DNA of 64,000 nucleotides, taken from NCBI RefSeq assembly GCF_003063645.1, contig NZ_NESJ01000003.1:62001-126000 (forward strand), in the 5' to 3' direction. The notes under the pieces are model-generated. The model was not told where the DNA came from and made no database searches. It saw only the letters and a list, made by a program, of their open reading frames with translations. The DNA is from Limnohabitans sp. 2KL-51. Lineage in GTDB: Bacteria > Pseudomonadota > Gammaproteobacteria > Burkholderiales > Burkholderiaceae_C. Shown one piece after another: positions 28,371 to 38,239 of this stretch (the stretch's first letter is position 1; every line of letters begins with the position of its first letter). Made by a program: the position numbers and the translations under genes.

Positions 28371-29648
28371 TCAATAGAACCAGCGGGCTGGCACCATGAC
28401 CAAAGCCGGGAAGGCCACCATCGCGAACATGATGGTGAACTGAGCGATCATGAAAGGCATCACGCCCCGGGTCACCTCGTCCATGCTGATTTTTCCGACA
28501 CCGGCCACCGCGTTGAGCACCGTGCCCACAGGCGGCGTGATCAGGCCAATGGCACAGTTGATGATGAACAGCACGCCGAAGTAAATGGGGTCGATGCCTG
28601 CTGCCTTGACCACCGGCATGAGCACCGGGGTCAAAAGCAAAATGGTAGGTGTCATGTCGAGCGCGGTGCCGATCACAATGATGATCACCATGATGGTGAA
28701 CATGAGCAAACGGGGGCTGTCCAGCAAGGGCTGCAGAAACTCGATCAACTGTGCGGGCAAATTGGCCACTGTGATGAGCCAGGCCGACACCATGGCTGCG
28801 GCCACCAAAAACATCACCACTGCGCTGGTTTTGGCCGAGCTCACAAACAAGGGATACAGGTCTTTCAGACCCAGTTCGCGGTAAACGCAGGTGGAGATGA
28901 ACAAGGCATAGACCGCTGCCACCACCGCTGCTTCGGTGGGTGTGAATACGCCAAACTTCAGGCCAAACACCACGATGAGCGGCATCACCAGGGCCCAAGT
29001 GGCTTCGCGCATGGCCACGCCAATTTCTCGCAGGGTTTTGCGCGGCGGCACCTGCACCAACTCGCGCCGCGCCAACCACCACCAAGTGACCCACAAGGAG
29101 GCACCCAACATGATGCCCGGCACGATACCGGCCATGAACAGTTTGGAGATGGACACATTGCCTGCCACACCAAAGATCACAAAGCCAATGCTGGGCGGAA
29201 TCACCGGGGCGATGATGCTCGCCGAGGCAATCAAACCCGCCGAGCGGGCCCGGTCATGACCGGCTGCCACCATCATGGGCAAAAGCAAGGCCGACAGCGC
29301 CGCCGCATCGGCCACAGCCGAGCCCGACAACGCCGCCATGATCACGGCCGCCATGATGGTCACATAACCCAGGCCGCCCTTGATGTGGCCCACGCAGGCC
29401 ATTGCAAAGTTCACGATGCGGCGCGACAAGCCGCCTGCATTCATGATCTCGCCGGCCAGCATGAAAAACGGCACGGCCAGCAAAGGGAAACTGTTGGCGC
29501 CTTCGAGCAGGTTTTGCGCGAGGATCTGCGCATCGAACATGTTCAGGTGCCACATCAGCGCCACGCCGCAGATCAAGAGCGAAAACGCAATCGGGATGCC
29601 AATGGCCATGGCCCCGAGCAGAGAAAAAACAAAAATAGCGATCGTCAT
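28371..29648 (-). CDS. TRAP transporter large permease (DctM)
   Basis: FSLLGAMAIGIPIAFSLLICG, GSAVADAAALSALLLPMM, NCAIGLITPPVGTVLNAVAGVGK. Confidence 0.95.
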   Translation of the reverse strand: MTIAIFVFSLLGAMAIGIPIAFSLLICGVALMWHLNMFDAQILAQNLLEGANSFPLLAVPFFMLAGEIMNAGGLSRRIVNFAMACVGHIKGGLGYVTIMAAVIMAALSGSAVADAAALSALLLPMMVAAGHDRARSAGLIASASIIAPVIPPSIGFVIFGVAGNVSISKLFMAGIVPGIMLGASLWVTWWWLARRELVQVPPRKTLREIGVAMREATWALVMPLIVVFGLKFGVFTPTEAAVVAAVYALFISTCVYRELGLKDLYPLFVSSAKTSAVVMFLVAAAMVSAWLITVANLPAQLIEFLQPLLDSPRLLMFTIMVIIIVIGTALDMTPTILLLTPVLMPVVKAAGIDPIYFGVLFIINCAIGLITPPVGTVLNAVAGVGKISMDEVTRGVMPFMIAQFTIMFAMVAFPALVMVPARWFY

Positions 29649-29665
29649 GTCAGTCCCTTGTGCGC

Positions 29666-30202
29666 TCAGGCTTTGCCGCCGCCATGGGGCGACTCTTCGG
29701 ATTCCTGAACCATGACCAGGTCTTCATCGCGCACTTGGCCGGTGAGCAAACGAAACAGATCGGTCAGCAAGATCAGGCCGCCCAACACCGCAAACACCAC
29801 CCCGGGGGCATACACCCATGCCATGGTCACTTCCATCACAGCACTGGTGCTGCCCAGGTTGATCACGGTCTGCTGGTAAGCCCCTTTGAACAGCAGCCAG
29901 CAGATGAACAACATGGCCAGGTAGGACAAACCAAGGCAAAACTTCTTGCCTGCAGGGCCAAGCCGGCCCAGCAACATGTCGGTGCCCAAGTGACCGTGCT
30001 CCTTCAAGGCAACGACCGCGCCCATGAAGGTCATCCAGACGAACAACCAGCGTGACAACTCCTCTGACAAGGTGATGCCTGAGTTGAAACCGTAGCGCAT
30101 GACCACATTGCCAAAGACCAGCAACACCATCACGGCCAAACACAGGGCCATGACGACGTTCAGGACTTTGCAAAAACCATTGATGAATTTTTGAACCAAC
30201 AC
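29666..30202 (-). CDS. TRAP transporter small permease (DctQ)
   Basis: VMRYGFNSGITLSEELSRWLFVWMTFMGAVVALKEHGHLGTDML. Confidence 0.93.
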   Translation of the reverse strand: MLVQKFINGFCKVLNVVMALCLAVMVLLVFGNVVMRYGFNSGITLSEELSRWLFVWMTFMGAVVALKEHGHLGTDMLLGRLGPAGKKFCLGLSYLAMLFICWLLFKGAYQQTVINLGSTSAVMEVTMAWVYAPGVVFAVLGGLILLTDLFRLLTGQVRDEDLVMVQESEESPHGGGKA

Positions 30203-30298
30203 ACGACTCCGAAAATGGGTTATCGATAATGTACGAACTGGTTAGTTTTCATGGATCCGTGATTACCCTGATGTTTTAGTGACATTCAAACTTAACTG

Positions 30299-31060
30299 TT
30301 ATGCCGAAATGGTATGACTGACAAAACGCAGGATCAACTCGACCACATGCACCCTTTTGAGGGTGTTGGCTTTGTCCTGGCTGGCCCGGTCCTGAAAAAT
30401 CAGGCCAAAGGTGTGGCGGTTGGAGACGTTGAAAAACGTGAACGCCGAAATCGCCGAGTGAATGTCCACCGGGTCCAGCCCTGCCCTGAACACGCCCTGC
30501 GCCACGCCGCGGTCGTACACGGCCTGGACGGACTGAATGGCATTGGAGTTGAGCGCCTGAATGCTCTGGCTTTGCCGCAAATAGTCACCGCGCTGGATGT
30601 TCTCGTTCATCACCAGACGGATGAAGTCTTCGTTGTCGCGGTGGTGGTCGTAAGTGAACTCCACCAGCTTTTGCAGTGCCTGCTCAGGCGGCAGGTCGTC
30701 CAGGTGCAGGTCAGACTCGATGGCGCGCATGCGGCGATAAGCCTCTTCGAGCACCGCCAGGTACAAGCCGTCCTTGCTGCCGAAGTAGTAATAGATCATC
30801 CGCTTGCTGGTTCGCGTGGCCGCTGCGATCGCGTCGATGCGCGCGCCCGAGAGGCCCTTGTCGGCGAACTCGTGCGTGGCCACAGCCAGGATCTCGGCCA
30901 TGGTGCGGGCGGGGTCGTTGGTGCGACTGGTTTCTTTGGTCGAATCGGCTTCATTGCCTTGGCCAACAGATTCCGAGAGGCCCGGCCCCTTGGCTTGGAC
31001 AAGCGTTGCTGAGGCGCGCTGACTCGTCGGATGCAGTTCTGAATGAGCTTGAGCTTTCAT
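30299..31060 (-). CDS. TetR-family transcriptional regulator
   Basis: ILAVATHEFADKGLSGARIDAIAAATRTSKRMIYYYFGSKDGLYLAVLEEAYRRMRAIE. Confidence 0.92.
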   Translation of the reverse strand: MKAQAHSELHPTSQRASATLVQAKGPGLSESVGQGNEADSTKETSRTNDPARTMAEILAVATHEFADKGLSGARIDAIAAATRTSKRMIYYYFGSKDGLYLAVLEEAYRRMRAIESDLHLDDLPPEQALQKLVEFTYDHHRDNEDFIRLVMNENIQRGDYLRQSQSIQALNSNAIQSVQAVYDRGVAQGVFRAGLDPVDIHSAISAFTFFNVSNRHTFGLIFQDRASQDKANTLKRVHVVELILRFVSHTISA

Positions 31061-31141
31061 ATTCGCAAATGTACCAGCGGGTCCATTAATGAAGCAAAAG
31101 TGGGGCCTGATGCTCCCTCATGCCAACACCCCACCCTGACC

Positions 31142-31651
31142 TCAATCGTCCATGGCCGCATCCTCAGGCACGGCGTTGTCAATTTTTTCCATGTTGTCCA
31201 GCAACTTCAAAAAGTAATGCAGGGTGTGGGCCATGTCGCCCATAGAAAAATCCTGTAGCGCCTGCTCGTAATAAGCCTTGATCTTGGGCTTCGCCAGGTC
31301 CAGCCAAACATGCCGACCTGAGTCGGTCATGACCACCAAGCGCGAGCGTCTGTCACGTCCGTCGGTGCTGATGGCGATGTGGCCGTCACGCGTCATGCGG
31401 GTGATCAGACCGGAAAGATTTTGGCGGCTGACCATCAGATAGCGCGCCAGTTCGCCCACCCCCATGCCTTGTGCCGCCTCGGGTCGCGACAAGGCCCCCA
31501 GCACCGCCCACTGCTGCGTGGTCAGTCCCTCGTCCTGCACCGCTCTGCTGCCTGTTTTGTGCAACATATTGGCGCATTGATACAACTTGAAAAAAATACG
31601 GTTGGCCAGTTCCATTCGGGCATCACTTAATTTATTCATAGGGAAAACCAT
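31142..31651 (-). CDS. MarR-family regulator, candidate BadR homologue
   Basis: GLTTQQWAVLGALSRPEAAQGMGVGELARYLMVSRQNLSGLITRMTRDGHIAISTDGRDRRSRLVVMTDSG; divergent from badH. Confidence 0.88.
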   Translation of the reverse strand: MVFPMNKLSDARMELANRIFFKLYQCANMLHKTGSRAVQDEGLTTQQWAVLGALSRPEAAQGMGVGELARYLMVSRQNLSGLITRMTRDGHIAISTDGRDRRSRLVVMTDSGRHVWLDLAKPKIKAYYEQALQDFSMGDMAHTLHYFLKLLDNMEKIDNAVPEDAAMDD

Positions 31652-31702
31652 AGGATATTAAACATGGAAAAGCATTGAGTGGGGATATCGGAAACCCCAT
31701 AA

Positions 31703-31725
31703 TGAGACAACATATTGACATATAA
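31703..31725. promoter_or_regulatory. Operator-like motif TGAGACAACATATTGACATATAA upstream of badH
   Basis: Shares a long near-exact match with 39238-39261 and an exact 16-nt match (inverted) with 39099-39114. Confidence 0.65.
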
Positions 31726-31770
31726 AACCAAATCCATTTATTCACTCTATTCTATTTTCAGGAGAACCTC

Positions 31771-32538
31771 ATGAAAGACCTCAAAGGCAAAACAGCAATT
31801 GTGACCGGTGGCGGCGGTGGCATAGGCGGGGCCGTCAGCCGCCGTTTTGCACAGGAGGGTGCCCAAGTCGCCGTTTTCGACATGAACATGCAATCAGCTC
31901 AAAAAGTCGCTGAAGGAATCATGGCTGCCGGTGGCGTTGCCATGGCTTTTCAGTGCGATATCACCGACCGCGAGCAGGTCGACGCTGCGATTGCTGCCGC
32001 TGAAAGCCTGCTCGGCCCCATCGACATTCTGGTCAACAACGCCGGTTGGGACATCTTCAAACCCTTCACCAAGACCGTGCCTGCTGAGTGGGACAAGCTG
32101 ATCGCCATCAACCTCACAGGCGCATTGCACATGCACCATGCCGTACTGCCTGGCATGGTGGCGCGAGGCGGTGGCCGCGTTGTCAACATCGCCTCTGACG
32201 CAGCCCGTGGCGGTTCGTCTGGCGAAGCGGTTTACGCCGCTTGCAAGGGCGGTCTGGTCGCCCTGTCCAAAACCTTGGCACGCGAGCACGCCCGCCACAG
32301 CATCACCGTCAACGTGGTCTGCCCTGGCCCAACTGACACCTCTTTGCTGGCGGGCTTTGCCGAAGGCGCAGCCAACCCAGAAAAGCTGATGGACGCCTTC
32401 AAAAAAGCCATTCCACTGGGCCGAATTGGCCAGCCCGACGATTTGGCCGGTGCCATCGTCTTCCTGAGTAGCGGCGACGCCTCCTTCATCACAGGCCAGG
32501 TCATCAGCGTGTCTGGTGGCTTGACCATGCACGGCTGA
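31771..32538 (+). CDS. badH: 2-hydroxycyclohexanecarboxyl-CoA dehydrogenase (SDR, BadH-like)
   Basis: MKDLKGKTAIVTGGGGGIGGAVSRRFAQEGAQVAVFDMN, NNAGWDIFKPFTKT, FITGQVISVSGGLTMHG; operon position with BadI. Confidence 0.87.
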   Translation: MKDLKGKTAIVTGGGGGIGGAVSRRFAQEGAQVAVFDMNMQSAQKVAEGIMAAGGVAMAFQCDITDREQVDAAIAAAESLLGPIDILVNNAGWDIFKPFTKTVPAEWDKLIAINLTGALHMHHAVLPGMVARGGGRVVNIASDAARGGSSGEAVYAACKGGLVALSKTLAREHARHSITVNVVCPGPTDTSLLAGFAEGAANPEKLMDAFKKAIPLGRIGQPDDLAGAIVFLSSGDASFITGQVISVSGGLTMHG

Positions 32539-32572
32539 TCGGCCACCCCGCACTATTTTTTTGGAGAACTCC

Positions 32573-33355
32573 ATGCAATTCGAAGACATCCTGTACGAAA
32601 ACCGCAACGGCGTGGCCTGGATCACGATCAACCGCCCCGAGAAGATGAATGCTTTTCGCGGCACCACCTGCGACGAACTCATCAAAGCCTTGAACAAGGC
32701 GGGATACGACCGCGACATCGGCTGCATCGTTTTGGCCGGTGCCGGTGACCGTGCTTTCTGCACAGGCGGCGACCAGTCGGCTCACGATGGCAACTACGAC
32801 GGCCGTGGCACCATTGGTTTGCCCATGGAGGAACTCCACACCGCCATCCGTGATGTGCCCAAACCCGTGATCGCCCGCGTGCAAGGTTTTGCGATTGGTG
32901 GCGGCAACGTGCTGTGCACCATCTGCGACCTGACCATTTGTTCTGACAAAGCCATCTTCGGCCAGGTCGGCCCCAAGATGGGATCGGTCGATCCGGGCTA
33001 CGGCACCGCCTTTTTGGCGCGCGTGGTCGGTGAAAAGAAAGCCCGTGAAATCTGGTACCTCAACAAGCGCTACTCAGGTCAAGAGGCCGTGGACATGGGT
33101 CTGGCCAACATCTGTGTGCCGCACGAGCAGCTCGACGCCACCGTACAGGAATGGGCTGAGACCATCTGTGAGCGCAGCCCCACGGCGATTGCCATTGCCA
33201 AGCGCAGTTTCAACATGGACACCGCGCACCAGGCGGGCATCGCTGGCATGGGCATGTACGCGCTCAAGCTGTACTACGACACCGAAGAGTCGCGCGAAGG
33301 CGTGAAGGCCTTGCAGGAAAAGCGCAAGCCCGACTTCCGCAAGTACGCCAAATAA
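32573..33355 (+). CDS. badI: 2-ketocyclohexanecarboxyl-CoA hydrolase (BadI-like, crotonase family)
   Basis: MQFEDILYENRNGVAWITINRPEKMNAFRGTTCDELIKAL...GDRAFCTGGDQSAHDGNYDGRGTIGLPMEELH...PDFRKYAK. Confidence 0.9.
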   Translation: MQFEDILYENRNGVAWITINRPEKMNAFRGTTCDELIKALNKAGYDRDIGCIVLAGAGDRAFCTGGDQSAHDGNYDGRGTIGLPMEELHTAIRDVPKPVIARVQGFAIGGGNVLCTICDLTICSDKAIFGQVGPKMGSVDPGYGTAFLARVVGEKKAREIWYLNKRYSGQEAVDMGLANICVPHEQLDATVQEWAETICERSPTAIAIAKRSFNMDTAHQAGIAGMGMYALKLYYDTEESREGVKALQEKRKPDFRKYAK

Positions 33356-33580
33356 GCGCCGAACTGGGGACAGCAAGTCAAGGTGATCGTTGCGTTCACT
33401 AAGGGCCCTAAAGCCCCGATCTGTATCAGGGTCGACTTGCTACCCAAAACCGATTTATAGCCACCGTGCTGGTGTTGACGAAACGGATTGAAACAGAACT
33501 ATGAAGAGTTTCACAAAAAAGAGGCCTTTTCAGGCGGCTCTCGCCGACTTCAGAAATAACCTCTTACAAGGAGACAAGAC

Positions 33581-34432
33581 ATGCTGACCATTAACTTGTT
33601 CAACGGCCTGGTGTACGGGTCCTTGCTCATCATCATGAGCTCGGGCCTGGCGTTGATCTATGGTCTACGACGCGTGGTGAACTTTGCCCACGGTGCTTTG
33701 TACATGCTCGGGGCTTACATCGGCTTTACCGTTGCCATGCAAAGCAATTTCTGGGTGGCGTTGGTGGTTGCTCCGACGGCCATGGCCATCTTCGGTGCAC
33801 TGCTGGACCGTTATGGTTTTCGTTTGTTGCAAGACCGTGAACCTCTGAGTGTGATGCTCGTGACTTTCGGCCTGTTGCTGATTCTGCAAGACTTGGTGGT
33901 GTTCATCTGGGGCAAGGCCAACCACTCCCTTTTTACCCCTGAGTTGTTGAACTTCACGGTGGATCTGATGGGCAATCAGGTGCCAGCCTACCGTATTGGT
34001 GTGATCGTTGTCGGTCTGACGGTCGCTCTAGGCCTCACGCTGTGGCTTCGCTTTTCACGCGTCGGTTTGTTTGTTCGTGCGGCCAGCACCGACCCAGTGA
34101 CCACCTCAATGCAGGGTGTCAATACTGACGCGATCAGCGCTGGCGTGGTTGGCCTGGGCAGCGCGCTGGCCGGTCTAGCAGGTGTCGTCGCTGGCCCGTT
34201 TTTGTCGCTGACACCGCACATGAGTTCGGATGTGTTGATCGACTCGTTTGTGGTGGTGGTGATTGGCGGCCTCGGCTCGCTCGCAGGAGCCTTCATCGCT
34301 GCGTTACTGCTGGGGATGATGCAGGCCATTGGCGCGGTGTACATGCCGCAGGTGTCGGTGCTATTGCCCTTCATCTTCATGATCGCCATCTTGATCTGGA
34401 AGCCGTCCGGTCTGGCCGGTAGCCGCACTTAA
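33581..34432 (+). CDS. Branched-chain amino acid-type ABC transporter permease (LivH)
   Basis: MLTINLFNGLVYGSLLIIMSSGLALIYGLRRVVNFAHGALYMLGAY. Confidence 0.94.
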   Translation: MLTINLFNGLVYGSLLIIMSSGLALIYGLRRVVNFAHGALYMLGAYIGFTVAMQSNFWVALVVAPTAMAIFGALLDRYGFRLLQDREPLSVMLVTFGLLLILQDLVVFIWGKANHSLFTPELLNFTVDLMGNQVPAYRIGVIVVGLTVALGLTLWLRFSRVGLFVRAASTDPVTTSMQGVNTDAISAGVVGLGSALAGLAGVVAGPFLSLTPHMSSDVLIDSFVVVVIGGLGSLAGAFIAALLLGMMQAIGAVYMPQVSVLLPFIFMIAILIWKPSGLAGSRT

Positions 34433-34448
34433 ATCCGGAGCAAGCATC

Positions 34449-35429
34449 ATGCGATTTTCCCGAATTTTGATGTTGGCGCTGCTGGCTTTAGTGGCGGGCG
34501 TGGCAATTGCCTTTCTCACACCCTCCAGCAGTTTGCTGGGCTTGTTTGCACAGGCGGTGATCTATGCCATCTTCGCACTCGGTGTGGGGGTGTTGTTGCG
34601 CCAAAACGGCTTGACCAGTTTTGGCCATGCACTATTTTTTGGCGCTGCCGGTTACGCCATGGGCGTGATCCTGACACTGGACTGGTTTAGTGCCGAAATC
34701 GCCATTTTCGTGGTCTTGCTGGGCATTGGCGTTCTGGCGTTTCTGATCGGCCTCGTCATTGTGCGTGTGCCAGGTATCGCCTTTGGCATGCTGACGCTGG
34801 CCATAGGGCAAATGGCCTATTTGCTGGCCACCCGCTCTCGCGGCCTCACGGGCGGTGCGGACGGCATGAGCATCCCCTGGCCCAGCACCTTGTTTGGGGT
34901 GAAGCAGTCGGTACTTCTAAAGCCTGACGTGTTGTTCCTGATCGTCTGGACCGTGTTGATTGTGGTGACGCTGGCCGTGGTGTGGCTCTTGCGCACGCGC
35001 TTTGGCTCCATCACTGAGGCTGTTCGTGACAACGAAGAGCGCGCCCGCTTCATCGGCATCACCACCACCGTGCCTCGCGCTTTGGTGTATGCGATGTCGG
35101 CGGTGGTCACAGGTGTGGCGGGCGTGATGTCTTCACTCAACACAGGATTCATCTCGCCAGAAAGTCTGCACTGGAGCGTCTCGGGCATAGCCCTGGTGAT
35201 GGTGGTGGTGGGCGGTTTCAAGTCGGTCATCGGTCCCATTTTGGGCGCCATCGTGTACTTCCTGTTCAAGGAATTGTTGGGCGATTTCGCCACCTACTGG
35301 ATGGCGATTTTCGGGGCCGCCCTGATCGCCGTGATTGTGTTCTCGCCAGATGGCATCGCAGGGGCTTTGGAGCGCCTGATGAAGCCGCGTCACACGAGAG
35401 CTAACGCCACCAGCAAGTCAGGTCATTGA
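34449..35429 (+). CDS. Branched-chain amino acid-type ABC transporter permease (LivM)
   Basis: AVIYAIFALGVGVLLRQNGLTSFGHALFFGAAGYAMG...VRDNEERARFIGITTTVPRALVYAMSA. Confidence 0.94.
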   Translation: MRFSRILMLALLALVAGVAIAFLTPSSSLLGLFAQAVIYAIFALGVGVLLRQNGLTSFGHALFFGAAGYAMGVILTLDWFSAEIAIFVVLLGIGVLAFLIGLVIVRVPGIAFGMLTLAIGQMAYLLATRSRGLTGGADGMSIPWPSTLFGVKQSVLLKPDVLFLIVWTVLIVVTLAVVWLLRTRFGSITEAVRDNEERARFIGITTTVPRALVYAMSAVVTGVAGVMSSLNTGFISPESLHWSVSGIALVMVVVGGFKSVIGPILGAIVYFLFKELLGDFATYWMAIFGAALIAVIVFSPDGIAGALERLMKPRHTRANATSKSGH

Positions 35430-35447
35430 ACCTTCATGGAGAAACGC

Positions 35448-36167
35448 ATGACTTCTTATGTGCTTGAAACACGGGACGTAGCCATTCATTACGGCGGGGT
35501 CAAGGCCCTCGATGGCGTTTCACTGACGCTCGGGAAAGGGCAAATTCTCGGCCTGATTGGCCCTAACGGTGCGGGCAAATCGACGGTGATTGACGCCATC
35601 ACCGGACGCCGCCCGCTGACACGCGGTCAGGTGATTCTGGACGGCCAGGATGTGAGTCAGCTTGGTGCGGTGGAACGACGCCGCCTGGGGCTGTCGCGCA
35701 GCTTTCAGCGCACCAGTATTTTTGGTGGCATGCCGGTGCGAAAACAGGTGGAATTGGCCTCTTACAAGATGGGCATGAGCGACTCGGCAGCCGATGCCGA
35801 AGCCGTTTTGGAAGAACTGGACCTGGCCCGCTTGGGCAATGTGATGGCCGAAGACCTGGGCTATGGCGAACAACGCCGCTTGGACCTGGCGCTGGCCTTG
35901 GTGGGTCGACCCAAGATGCTGATGTTGGACGAACCCATGGCGGGCTTGTCGGTCAAGGAGTCGCACGACTTGGCCCAGCACTTGAAAGCGCTGACCTCAC
36001 GCTGGGAGGTATCGGTATTGCTGGTCGAGCACGACATGGATGTGGTGTTTGGCATCTCCGACGTCGTCACTGTTTTTGAATTAGGCCGCGTCATCGCCAA
36101 TGGCGCACCCGCCCAAGTGCGCGCCGATCCTCGGGTGCGCGAAGCTTATTTGGGAAGCTCAGCATGA
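35448..36167 (+). CDS. ABC transporter ATP-binding protein (LivG)
   Basis: Walker A GPNGAGKST, LSRSFQRTSIFGGMPVRKQVELA, LGYGEQRRLDLALALVGRPKMLMLDEPMAGLS. Confidence 0.95.
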   Translation: MTSYVLETRDVAIHYGGVKALDGVSLTLGKGQILGLIGPNGAGKSTVIDAITGRRPLTRGQVILDGQDVSQLGAVERRRLGLSRSFQRTSIFGGMPVRKQVELASYKMGMSDSAADAEAVLEELDLARLGNVMAEDLGYGEQRRLDLALALVGRPKMLMLDEPMAGLSVKESHDLAQHLKALTSRWEVSVLLVEHDMDVVFGISDVVTVFELGRVIANGAPAQVRADPRVREAYLGSSA

Positions 36168-36868
36168 CCAACCTCCTCGAACTTGACAACGTCAATGCCT
36201 TTTATGGCTCGGCCCACATCCTGCACGACCTGAGTCTGAATGTCCGTGCGGGTGAGCAAGTGGCCCTGATCGGGCGCAACGGGGTGGGCAAGACCACGGT
36301 GGTCAACACCATCTTAGGCCTGGCCCAAATGAAGGGCGGTCACATTCGCATGGGTGGCAAAGAGATCACTCAACCTCGCCCCTATGTCGCAGCCCAACAT
36401 GGCATGGCGGTGGTGCCGCAGGGACGTCGCATCGTGGCCAACCTGACGGTAGAAGAAAACTTGCTGCTGGGTGCGGCCACCGGCCGCAAAGGTCCCTGGA
36501 ATGTGTCAGAAATCTACAAGCTGTTTCCTATTTTGCAAGAGCGCGCCCACACACCCGGAACGGCCTTATCGGGTGGGCAGCAGCAGATGCTGGCGGTCGG
36601 CCGAGCGCTCATGGCCAACCCCGATTTGATCTTGCTGGACGAACCCACCGAAGGTCTGGCCCCAGTGATCGTGGATCAACTGGCCGGCACCTTCCAGCGG
36701 GTGGCTGACCAAGGCACCTCTGTGCTGCTGATTGAGCAGAACCTTAGCCTTGTGGTGCGCGTTGCGCACCGCTACCTGGCGATGGCCAAGGGCAACGTGG
36801 TCGCGCAAGGCCCGGTGTTGAATAGTCCAGAGGGCTTGAAAGACATCGAGCAACACATTTTGGTGTGA
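36164..36868 (+). CDS. ABC transporter ATP-binding protein (LivF)
   Basis: Walker A GRNGVGKTT, ALSGGQQQMLAVGRALMANPDLILLDEPTEGLAPVIV. Confidence 0.95.
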   Translation: MTNLLELDNVNAFYGSAHILHDLSLNVRAGEQVALIGRNGVGKTTVVNTILGLAQMKGGHIRMGGKEITQPRPYVAAQHGMAVVPQGRRIVANLTVEENLLLGAATGRKGPWNVSEIYKLFPILQERAHTPGTALSGGQQQMLAVGRALMANPDLILLDEPTEGLAPVIVDQLAGTFQRVADQGTSVLLIEQNLSLVVRVAHRYLAMAKGNVVAQGPVLNSPEGLKDIEQHILV

Positions 36869-36943
36869 GGCAGGCGCAAGCCCACCTCATTTTTTGTAAG
36901 CAGAGTGCCATTGATTGGCCATTTTTCAAATCAAGGAGACTGT

Positions 36944-38131
36944 ATGTTTCAACGTACAAAAATTCATCAACTCATCGCACTGACCACCTTAGCCGCCACC
37001 ATGCCGCTGGCCGCACTGGCCCAAGCCAAAGACCCGGTGCGCCTGGCGCTCATCACATCCAAGTCCGGGGGCTTTGCCACCATGGGCGCTGACGTGGCCA
37101 ACGGCATTCGTTTCGCGGTGGAAGAAGCCAACGCCCGTGGCGGCGTGGATGGGCGGCGCGTTATCGTGGCCGAAGGCGACGACGAGAGCACACCCGACGC
37201 AGGCCGTCGCGCTGCAGAAAAACTCTCGCGCGAAGGCCACAACCTGATCATCGGACCAATCAGCTCGGGCATATCTTTGACCATCAGCCAGAACCTGAGC
37301 CGCTGGGACGCCGCCCTGATTGGTACCATCAGCAAGGCGGACCGCTTGACAGGCGACTCCTGCAACACACGCTTCATCCGCACCAACCACTCGGATGCGA
37401 TGGACATGGCCATGGTCAATGACTGGCTCAAAGGCGTTCCTGGCAACAACTTTGCCATCATGGCCGCCGACTACCTTTGGGGCCAGGATTCGGCCAAAGC
37501 CTTCGAATCGGCCGTAACGGCACAGGGCAAGAAAGTGGCGCTCAAGCTGATGGTGCCCATGGGAACCAAAGACTACGCGCCCTACATCCAGCAGCTCAAG
37601 GCCGCCAAGGTTGACGCCATCTGGACCGCCGAAGTGGCCGGTGCCATCGCATTCACCAAGCAAGCGTCTGACTTCGGCCTGATCCCGCAAACCCCGCTGA
37701 TCGGCCACGCCCTGTTGTCTAACTTCGTGATCAACGCCACCGGCAACGCCTTGACCAATGTGCCAGGCAACGTGGGCTTCACTCCCGACATCGATACCCC
37801 GCAAACCAAAGCCTTTGTGAGTGCCTTCAAGGCCAAGCACAACCGCTTGCCATCTGATACCGAAGGCCAGGCTTACAACGGTGCCATGGTGCTTTTCCAA
37901 GGTGTGACTTTGGCCAAGAGCGTCAAGCCCGAAGACGTGACCAAGGCGCTGCGTGGTGCCACGGTGGACACCCTGTACGGCAAAGCGCCGGTGCGTGCGG
38001 CCGACAACCAGATGGTGATCCCCAACTATGTGGCCCGCGTCAAGACAGCCGACGGTATGTTGCGCCCTGTCATTGAGCGTTCTTTCCCAGCCTCGATCAC
38101 ACCTGCAGCCTCGCCTGCTTGCAAGATGTAA
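36944..38131 (+). CDS. ABC transporter substrate-binding protein (Leu/Ile/Val-binding type)
   Basis: Signal peptide; DPVRLALITSKSGGFATMGADVANGIRFAVEEANARGGVDGRRVIVAEGDDESTPDAGRRAAEKL. Confidence 0.92.
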   Translation: MFQRTKIHQLIALTTLAATMPLAALAQAKDPVRLALITSKSGGFATMGADVANGIRFAVEEANARGGVDGRRVIVAEGDDESTPDAGRRAAEKLSREGHNLIIGPISSGISLTISQNLSRWDAALIGTISKADRLTGDSCNTRFIRTNHSDAMDMAMVNDWLKGVPGNNFAIMAADYLWGQDSAKAFESAVTAQGKKVALKLMVPMGTKDYAPYIQQLKAAKVDAIWTAEVAGAIAFTKQASDFGLIPQTPLIGHALLSNFVINATGNALTNVPGNVGFTPDIDTPQTKAFVSAFKAKHNRLPSDTEGQAYNGAMVLFQGVTLAKSVKPEDVTKALRGATVDTLYGKAPVRAADNQMVIPNYVARVKTADGMLRPVIERSFPASITPAASPACKM

Positions 38132-38182
38132 TGAACTGGGCTGTCTTTGTGCCGCCTTTGAGCGGCATTTAAGCGGTTCTGT

Positions 38183-38218
38183 CCACCTGCATCACAACTG
38201 TCTGTTGTGGTGCAGGTC
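38183..38218. other. Intergenic hairpin between the ABC binding-protein gene and a thioesterase gene
   Basis: CACCTGCATCACAAC-tgtctg-TTGTGGTGCAGGT; no strong T tract. Confidence 0.6.
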
Positions 38219-38239
38219 ATTGTGTGAGAGGGTGTTGAA

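Noticed and set aside
28326-29708. 460-aa plus-strand ORF
   Set aside because: Antisense to the TRAP DctM gene; His/Gly/Arg-rich shadow ORF.
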